From Siphonodentalium dalli (Eukaryota > Mollusca > Scaphopoda > Gadilida > Siphonodentaliidae), in assembly GCA_032622095.1 (NCBI GenBank), contig CP136069.1, forward strand, positions 64,627,319 to 64,691,318: DNA of 64,000 bases, given 5' to 3'. Under the pieces are notes generated by a model. It saw only the letters and a list, made by a program, of their open reading frames with translations. It was not told the DNA's origin and searched no databases. The translations under genes and the position numbers were made by a program. Below, piece after piece: positions 56,575 to 64,000 of this stretch (its first letter is position 1; each line of letters starts with the position of its first letter).

Positions 56575-57785
56575 CCGTTTAACACGAACATGACATTTGG
56601 AACTTATTCCCGACCCCAAATACCACCAAGAATCACCCCGACCCCCACCCACCACCCCGGGGGTGTTTCTATGTGGTATTTGGGGTCGGCCACCCACTCA
56701 TGCCGTCAAATCGGTCGAAATCCTTGCCGTTCTCGAGAATGGTCCATACCCCATTTTCACCCCTCGGGGAGGCACCCCCCCCCGGGGGTGATGGGTGGGG
56801 GTCGGGTGTTTCTAGGTGGTATTTGGCCGGCCACCCACCCATGAAGTCAAATCCGTCGAAATCCTTACCGTTGTCGAAAATGGTCTATACCCCATTTTCA
56901 TACCCTCGATCGGGGTGGCACCCCCCCCCCCCGGGTGATTGGTAAGGGTCGGGCTGTTTTTAGGTGCTATTTGGGGCCGGCCGGCCGGCCACCCACCCAT
57001 GCCGTCAAATCGGTCGAAATCCTTACCGTTCTCGAAAATTGTCCATACCCCATTTTTCACCCCCTCGGGGTGGCACCCCGGGGGTCATGGTGGGGATCGG
57101 GGTGTTTCTAGGTGGTATTTGGGGCGGCCACCCACCCATGCCGTCAACTCGGTCGAAATCCTTACCGTTCTCGAAAATTGTCCATATCCCCATTTTCACC
57201 CCCCTCGGGGTGGCACCCCCGGGGTTATGGTGGGGTCGGGGTGTTTCTAGGTGGTATTTGGGGCCGACCACCCACCCATGCCGTCAAATCGGTCGAAATC
57301 CTTACCTTTCTCGAAAATTGTCCATATCCCAATTTTCACCCCCTCGGGGTGGCACCCCCGGGGTGATGAGTGGGGGTCGGGGTGTTTATATGTGGTATTT
57401 GGGGCCGGCCACACACCCATGCCGTCAACTCGGTCGAAATCCTTACCGTTCTCGAAAATTGTCCATATCCCAATTTTCACCCCCTCGTGGTGGCACCCTC
57501 CGGGGTGATGGGTGGGGGGTCGGGGTGTTTCTAGGTGGTATTTGGGGCCGGCCACCCACCCATGCCGTCAACTCGGTCGAAATCTTTACCGTTCTCGAAA
57601 ATTGTCCATATCCCCATTTTCACCCCCTCGGGGTGGCACCCCCGGGGTGATAGGTGGGGGTCGGGGTGTTTCTTGGTGGTATTTGGGGCCGGCCTCCCAC
57701 CCATGCCATCAAATCGGCCGAAAGCCACATTTTTGAAAATAAAGAATAGGGAATAAGTTCCAAATGTCATGTTCGTCCATTTAAC
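56575..57785. mobile_element. TIR element carrying a ~143-bp G/C-rich tandem array
   Basis: Inverted ends ACGAACATGACATTTGGAAC plus TTATTCCC (56584-56611 and 57749-57776) match perfectly over 28 bp. Flanks CCGTTTAAC (56575-56583) and CCATTTAAC (57777-57785) match at 8 of 9 bases, a plausible 9-bp TSD as made by Mutator-like transposases. Between lie about seven to eight units of ~143 bp, making the element 1.2 kb with no transposase. Left TIR lacks ~60 bp that the right TIR has before the shared CCCCAAATACCACCAAGAA phrase. Confidence 0.82.
56650..57700 (+). repeat. ~143-bp tandem array inside the TIR element
   Basis: GGTGGTATTTGGGGCCGGCC, CACCCACCCATGCCGTCAA, TCGGTCGAAATCCTTACCG, TTCTCGAAAATTGTCCATA and CCCCTCGGGGTGGCACCCCC recur about every 140-147 bp. 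Frames on both strands are open because units vary little; these are not considered proteins. Confidence 0.95.
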
Positions 57786-58639
57786 TACCTATGTAAGAAT
57801 CTTTGCTACCTAATCAGTATTTAAAATACCTGCTCCAGGTAGCTAAAATGACTAGGAAAAGTAGCTATAAAGACTAGGAGAGTAGTGAAAAAATTTTAAC
57901 TACCCAAATCTACCTACTTTTTTTTAGTGTGTATGCACGCATTTCACGTACGATACCGCGATGCATACTGGTCGATCTAATTCGAGCCCGAAACGTGACA
58001 AAGGCAAGTATTTACTAAATAAGATGCATGGGATATTAATTATCGCTTCCAAATCTCTTCCCATCGTATGAATAAATTTATGAAAATAAATGCACATCAG
58101 TCTCGCGTAATGTCACGTGATATGAGTGGTCATTTGTTCAGTTCCAAACGCTCATCGATCAAACAACCAGTCATTTCGTTCAGAAATTTGTGCTGCTATC
58201 GGAAGAAAATACCTACAGATTGACGACAATAATCTCCAGAACATTTCTATCTCGCTGGATTACATTTCTGATCAACAGCATCTCTACGAGTGCCGTGGTA
58301 TTTGAGGGTAGTGGGGTTAACGTTGCAAGAGCAATACTTCGTCCAAACTATCCGACTCACGATTCGTTGTCGGAAACGGAGTGATATATCTTATTTGTCG
58401 TTCTTAAAACTTGACTGGCAGATTCTTGACATCCAACTAGCCCGCCATTAAGGATGAAGGTCACTCTCACCTAAAAACAAGTGTTGAAGGGTTAGAGAAT
58501 AATTATATCTGTTCCAAGGAAATTAAAATGAATTTAAAACGAACAGCTGGTGGGCGCCAGACTTTCAGCAACACAGTTAAAGTAACTGCATGGGTGCCGA
58601 TCACAAACCCTTCAGCATATTTTCAAAACATGTGTACCC
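57786..58639. other. Unannotated spacer
   Basis: No gene or repeat recognised apart from short GTAGCTA-like repeats near 57835-57900. Confidence 0.35.
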
Positions 58640-59230
58640 TTAAAGGGGTACTGTACGCCAAATGTTGTTGTTGGTTTCTATAGTCTCCGAGTCGGAGAAT
58701 AAGGTAACAATTTTTTCATTATTTGAAAGTCTGTTGAATACGAAGTAGTGTTACGGATGACAAATTTACCGGAATGCAAAAATACAAATTGTCGTTGTCG
58801 AGTAATTTTTGTACAGTTTTCAACCAAATGAATCAAATAAAAGTTATATTATAGGCATACTAGTCCCATATAATCATTTAAGTTATTGTATCGTCGCTAG
58901 TCAGTGAGTGGCTTGAGTGTTCTCCCCGTATCATCATAATATTGCAAGCGATCGTGTGTGCGATCGGTTTAACAATCCAGTATCCCTCAATTAGTTTGTT
59001 TGATTACGGAAATTCGTAATTTAATTGACGCCATTTTATGGCTCCAGTCATAAATTCAATTTATATCAAATTATTAACTTTTAAATTATTAAATTTTAAG
59101 ATAGCCTATTAACCTGAGCGTTTACAGAATACATCTTCGACTCAAATTACTTATGTTTCTATATATTATCGATATTAGATCGTTGTTGTCATCGGAAATT
59201 TAATGAAAATGGCGTACAGTACCCCTTTAA
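58640..59230 (+). mobile_element. TTAA-type (piggyBac-like) MITE copy 1, intact
   Basis: Ends AGGGGTACTGTACGCCA and TGGCGTACAGTACCCCT are perfect 16-17-bp inverted repeats (58644 and 59226), flanked on both sides by TTAA (58640-58643 and 59227-59230), the piggyBac signature. 583 bp, non-coding. It supplies the uninterrupted allele for the split copy at 47377-48534. Confidence 0.88.
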
Positions 59231-59605
59231 GCACTTTTTTTGTAAGAGTGACCCCTTCAGCGTCATTGAGGCTAATGGGGTCGTTGTCGTAACGTTTCAC
59301 ACATAAATGCACACCAGTCTCAGTCGGCGCGAGATTGAAATGTTGCCGTAAATAATTGCCGTCTGCTTCAATTCAGACTATTTTTCTTCCGTAGTTCTGA
59401 TAAAGGCATACTTTTATCACAATGATGAAACTTCAATAACATTGATCATCGGTCGCATATTGATCTGAGTATCGGTATTAAACAGGGACCGAGAGAACTG
59501 CATGTTGTTTAATCGATGAACTGAAGAACAAAATATAAACGCGTGTGAATTTATGTAGAAAACACTACGACAATGAACCAGTCGCATGACACAACGCGAG
59601 ACTGG
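59231..59605. other. Unannotated spacer
   Basis: Nothing supportable. Confidence 0.35.
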
Positions 59606-59683
59606 TGTGCTTAAGCATAATGGCATTACGCTTAATCGTAATAGCAATATGCTTAAGCGTAATGGCAATACGCTTAAGCGTAT
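59606..59683. repeat. Four-copy palindromic minisatellite, 21-bp unit
   Basis: TACGCTTAAGCGTAATGGCAA-type units; each holds a palindrome around CTTAAG (ACGCTTAAGCGT in the best copy). Confidence 0.9.
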
Positions 59684-61200
59684 TTAGCTATTATATGTGA
59701 ATTTGACCTCCCATATATTTGAGGTACCATACACCTGTTTGTACCAGGTTCTGGAGCACCATTGTTGTTAAACAACTTCTGTAGAGTAGCTGGAATCCTT
59801 CAACTAGAAATTGCAGATAATCAATTTGAGATAATCGACTCCTACGACCCAACCCGGTGATGGTGCTGCATGTGTATGGGATACACGGTTGGTACTTCAT
59901 GTGTATGAGATACACGACCCGGGTGTGGTACTGGACGTGTTACTGTATGCAGAGATGCTCTGATTTCTGTGAAGTTTCGATGGTACTGCTTGTATATCTG
60001 GCATATTTCCCTGTGAGAGAATTCAGTAGTTTTTTTGACAGCTCTGGAGATGGACGAGCGGCGACTTCTTTTCTTGGGAGTGAGACATTTCATCAGAAAC
60101 ATGCGTTGCAAAAAAACTTATGACGGAAATTATGCCATTTTTTTTCAATCCTCACAAACATCAGTACAATTTTCTTCCCGATATGGTAATGGTAAAGATC
60201 GTTTATCAAATTTATGTGCGGAAAGTTTAAACGCAGTAAATTATTTGATTCAACGAATACTCGGACATGAACTAAACTGGGGGGGGGGGGCTGAGCAAGG
60301 CAAATAAAAGTTAGTGATTCATATAATATCGCCATCAAAGCCTTGTGACATCGCTAGATATAAGAACCAATACTTATTGCTATCAGATGACGAACCCGCT
60401 GTAGGAAAAAACTGGCCACGCCCAATTGTGGGGTGGGCGACTGCTCCTCCACTGCCGTCATGTCGAGTGTCAATGGATGTTAATTTCGAACAGTGGACAC
60501 GAAAATGGTAGGTATTTGACGACCGAAGAAGGTTTTTCGATAGACATGTCAGTACGTGTGCCTAGTGTGGATGTGCCTAATGTTGTTTCAGTGTTGTACA
60601 TTGTCCGATAAAGGTCACTTTTAAATCGTTTTCTTCTAAAAAATAGCGCAAAAGCTCGAATATCTATTGATTTCTATACTCAATGGACGTGACTGTGTGG
60701 TAAACATACAGGCTAATTCTTCATATACATCCCGTCATTGAAATAAACAGGTTTAATTGTTAAATATTTCCACAAGATGCTCATATATTTGAATACGGTG
60801 AGGGGTCGTGTATCGTCCAGTTCGCTTGTAACACACTCCACTTATAGGTTGTTCATATTGAAATGCTCCAGTTCACACATTTGGAAATCAATCACTTATT
60901 TTATCCAGAATTGTACCTGTAATTGACGTGTTGAAATCGTTATTTCGTGTCATCTATAATTTATTAATTTATGTTGATGGTTAATGGTCTATTAAAATAG
61001 CACCATGCATGGGTACGCAGATACGGGTTATATGTATTCTATATTTTTTATCAGTTGTGATGGCTTTTAACGCAATGCCGATATAATTGCAACGACATGG
61101 TCCATCTATACGTGTGATAATGTGTGTTGGCTTATGTTGCACGTATATACATGCACATGGCCATTTCGATAAGAAAATATAATTTGTTCACGCTCACCGA
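59684..61200. other. Unannotated spacer
   Basis: Overlapping frames on both strands at 59842-60307 look neither clearly coding nor repetitive. The minus-strand one has a basic stretch (KKRSRRSSISRAVKKTTEFS), the plus-strand one starts MDERRLLFLGVRHFIRNMRC; no family recognised. CACGACCCGGGTGTGG-like text near 59870-59930 contains three short GTGTATG(A/G)GATACACG repeats. A 10-nt G run lies near 60281-60290. Confidence 0.35.
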
Positions 61201-61203
61201 TTA

Positions 61204-61234
<31 letters not shown>

Positions 61235-61237
61235 ATA

Positions 61238-61243
61238 TTTATT
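61238..61243 (-). terminator. Polyadenylation signal of the Jockey-type LINE
   Basis: AATAAA on the minus strand about 8 nt upstream of the 27-nt poly(A) stretch. Confidence 0.85.
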
Positions 61244-61684
61244 CCCAATAATAATTTGATACAATATAATATATTGGCAATTCATGTTACCATGTTCCTT
61301 GTGTATGGGAGTGGATTCGGCTGTAAGCCTATATGGCTTATATATGCCGTCTCCACAAGTGACCTTATCATCGGTGGACATATAAAATGGCGCGACAAAG
61401 CAAGCAATATTATGCTTGCATTACTCGAGTCGCGTCCCGTCGTGGAGTTGTCGGAGACAGGTAATGAATTGGTATATTCATGTACTAAATGTTTACACCA
61501 TGTCTAATATATTATAGTATTGGTTTCATAGAATGGGTTCGTAAGAGCAATACAGAGACAAGCATATATACAACATTTGTGTGTCACATGTGGTATCGGT
61601 CATCAGCTATTTCAATATTTCCATATATTAGATATTTACTTAATGTAATTATTATTGGGAAGTGTCATATAATCTGTTTATATG

Positions 61685-64000
61685 TTAGCTCGAAAAGCGT
61701 TCTGTCATGATTATGAATTTCTGGACTGTTTTAAATATAAAAATATTTTCGCTCAGACTATTTGAAATCGTGCCGTTCAGTGCGCTCTCAATGGTTGTTC
61801 TTTCCAAACTACCAGAAAGACATTCGTTTCTTTGTCTACTGTATAATGGGCAGTGGAATAAGAAATGATTCGCCGTTTCATCACTTCCACACACACAATG
61901 GGGACTTGATCTGAGAAAATTTTCACACAGGTCTTTATTAAGAAAACTACAACCAAGTCGCAATCTGCAGTGATGTATTTGCGCTGGGCGTGAGTAATAA
62001 TAATAGTGGTAAATATAAGGTTCTCTACGGTTATTATCCGTGCTTCCTATTGCCGACTTAAAGTCACATAATGTTTCACACTTCCGCACATTTTCTGGGA
62101 GTGTGTTCCACATCTCAACGGCTGAGGGAAGAAGGGACTTTTCGTATGACGCAGTATCACAAGAAGGGTTAGTTAGGCGATGCTTTCTCAGTGGATATCG
62201 GTGCATATTCTCTGTTGATCTCGGAACTAAGGTATATAGATATGAGGGTGTCATTTTATAGAACATTTTGTAGAATTGGCATAATTTGGAGATTTTCCGA
62301 CGTTCTGACAATTTTTCCCATCCAGTTTCCTTTATGAGGTTTTCATTACTGCAGCTTTTTGTTGCTCCAGTTACTATTCTCGCTGCCTCATATTGCACTT
62401 TTTCGAGCAAGTCGCTTTCGCCATTAGTACAATTGTCCCAAACAGGAGAAGCATATTCTAAAATAGGACGTATATAAACAAAATAAATTCTTTCAAGGGT
62501 TCTCCTGTCTAAGACAAATTTGTTCTTTGCAAGCAAAGCCACTTTTTTGGCTGCTCTCTTTTGAATTTCAGTTACATGATGGCTCCAGTTACCATTGTTG
62601 TTGAATGTCAGTCCTAGATGTTTATAATTAGACACAGTTTCTATTACTTCGTCGCCCATTATTAAAGGTTTGTGTATAGGTTTGTTATCTTTTCGCGATA
62701 TTATCATTGATTTTGTCTTAGGGGCACTAAATTTGACATTCCACTGTTTGGACCACCTCATAATTTTTTCTAAGTCAGAATTCATGACATCAGCCGCTAA
62801 ATCTGGATCTTCTATTGATAGATAAATTGATGTGTCGTCGGCGAAGAGCTTTATATTACATGTGAGGTCATTCACAATATCATTTATGTAAACTAGGAAT
62901 AAAAGAGGGCTTAGTATTTACCCTTGAGGGACACCTGCCAGGACGGGTTTCCATGATGATTGCACACCTTCAATGCATACACTTTGCCTCCTCTCACTCA
63001 AATAGCTAGACAATAATGTCAAAATATTCCCCTCTACACCACATTTGTGTAATTTGAAAATTAGTCCTTTATGCCAAACCTTGTCGAAAGCTTTGCTAAT
63101 ATCACAAAATAGGCATCTGATTTCCTTTCCTCCTTCTAGATTTGAAATTATATACTGGTATATCTCAGTTAATTGGTATACGGTGGAATCTTTTGGAGTG
63201 AATCCGGATTGCAAATTAGTGAGGAGATTATTATCCCTTAGGTATGTGGAGAGACTTTTATAGATACATTTCTCAAAGACTTTAGAAATACAACTGAGAA
63301 GTGCGACTGGACGATAGTTACTGGGTTCAGAGGGATCACCTTTTTTGAAAATGGGCGTTATATTCGCGCGTTTCCATTCAACTGGGAAATGTGATTCTTC
63401 AATATATTTATTTAATAAATATTCCAAGGGATTTGCGATGGAGCTAGCACATTCTTTTAAGATCCTTGGACTGATATCATCGGGGCCACTGGCTTTTGCT
63501 ATCTTTAATTCTTTTAGTGCGGAGTATACTTGTTCGCTCGTGATTATCATATTTTCATATCTGGATTCCGTTCTGTATGTCATATTTGGTAACTCTGCAT
63601 TTGACGAATCTGGCAAGTATTTTAGCTTTTTGGTAGGGATTGGAAGTAAATTCTGTACCATCATTAAGTGGTGGTATCGGTTTAGATCGTGGTTTTAGAA
63701 ATTTATTTAATGTCTTCCACCATACCGATGTCTCTGTATTTTTGCTACCAAGAATGGTTTGTATTTTATCAATATGCGAATGTTTAGCTACTCTAATGGC
63801 GTGTACTGTTTCATTACTTTTCGATCGGTAATTAGTCCACGAATTCTCTGTATTTTTGCGTTTTGCTATTCTATATGTTCGCTTTCTTTGTCTTATTAAT
63901 TTGCGAATTGACGCATTCATCTAATCGGGTTCATTAGTTCGAATTGTAATTTCCTTGTGGGGAATATGTTTTTCCATTATATTTTTTAGTTTCGTTGTGA
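61685..64000 (-). pseudogene. ORF2 (RT and C-terminal domain) of the Jockey-superfamily LINE
   Basis: Reverse transcriptase of the element, which copies its RNA at a nicked target. It enters the window with IPHKEITIRTNEPD, TAG, MNASIRKLIRQRKRTYRIAK (TAG replaces the usual Trp, 63921-63923). RT blocks: ASGPDDISPRILK, RANITPIFKKGD, NYRPVALLSCISKVFEKCIY, QSGFTPKDSTVYQL, FCDISKAFDKVWHKGL (first Asp), GVPQG, TAA (62918-62920) where Ser is usual, then ILSPLLFLVYIND, LFADDTSIYL (FADD 62834-62845), and KHLGLTFNNNGNW. The C-terminal domain has VCGSDETANHFLFHCPLYSR. Codons 63664-62918 and 62875-61685 share one frame; a frameshift lies near 63600-63660. Two single-base nonsense changes plus one indel inactivate an otherwise well-kept gene of more than 700 codons in view. 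Confidence 0.94.

Larger units (their letters stand above)
61204..64000 (-). mobile_element. Jockey-superfamily LINE, 3' part (5' part beyond the window)
   Basis: Minus strand: ORF2 from the window edge to 61685, a ~450-bp 3' UTR, AATAAA (complement of 61238-61243) and a 27-nt poly(A) (T run 61204-61230). The intact poly(A) and the small number of coding lesions suggest a relatively young copy. The 3' target-site sequence starts CGGTGAGCGTG; its partner lies outside the window. Confidence 0.92.

Noticed and set aside
56542-57770. Many 64-228-codon frames on both strands in the G/C-rich array
   Set aside because: Frames are by-products of a 143-bp tandem repeat inside a TIR element; both strands are open alike.
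61204-61230. Low-complexity T run as an assembly artefact
   Set aside because: It is preceded by AATAAA at the right distance and follows a coherent LINE 3' UTR, so it is a genuine poly(A) tail.

Overview
The window looks like transposon-rich intergenic DNA of an invertebrate, most likely a mollusc or another lophotrochozoan. The grounds are: three kinds of non-LTR retrotransposon (LINE) with animal-type endonuclease/reverse transcriptase domains; tRNA-derived SINEs; TIR elements with TTAA, 6-bp and 9-bp target-site duplications (TSDs); and several elements made of ~160-bp tandem 'core' repeats closed by a terminal hairpin and carrying a GGGCCATAACTCT-like phrase, the architecture described for oyster 'pearl' and Helitron-like (HINE) elements. 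The species assignment is inference. I see no intact host gene, rRNA, true tRNA, CRISPR array or bacterial-type operon. Almost every coding trace is a transposon protein broken by stops or frameshifts.

Layout. 1-2757: two families of ~120-bp tandem units built into larger modules; the second family recurs inverted at 34790-35340. 3577-7774 (minus): an L1/Tx1-type LINE ORF2 copy with a 13-bp perfect TSD and an A-rich tail. 8-17 kb: foldbacks, a TIR element with internal repeats, a gag-like ORF1 fragment, and a decayed DDE transposase bracketed by ~70-bp inverted ends (15097-17400). 17.77-27.84 kb: a nested retrotransposon puzzle, in which a plus-strand LINE copy is split by an 8.7-kb segment flanked by an 11-bp duplication; the inserted segment begins with the 5' end and ORF1 of a related LINE on the minus strand. 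29.5-33.5 kb: a PHD-like ORF, a SINE, a 2.3-kb foldback element whose arms are built of ~20-25-bp repeats and which contains a C2H2 zinc-finger fragment, then a YqaJ-like nuclease fragment. 33.5-44 kb: minisatellites, SINEs, MITEs, a pearl-like array of about seven 162-bp units, and long hairpins. 45.3-48.5 kb: a ~2-kb element with ~0.5-kb inverted arms, then a TTAA-flanked MITE interrupted by a pearl-like element; an uninterrupted MITE copy at 58.6 kb provides the empty site. 49-60 kb: a SINE, hairpins, a TIR element carrying a ~143-bp G/C-rich array, and the intact MITE. 61204-64000 (minus): the 3' part of a Jockey-superfamily LINE that is nearly open, broken by two nonsense codons and one frameshift.

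The sequences work together only as layers of mobile DNA. The LINEs presumably supplied retrotransposition activity to the SINEs, and DNA transposases encoded elsewhere presumably moved the MITEs. Points most worth following up are the internal empty-site proof for the pearl-like element, the zinc-finger-bearing foldback element, the nested LINE, and a dispersed 11-bp motif (ATAAAGAGCGT) found nine times.
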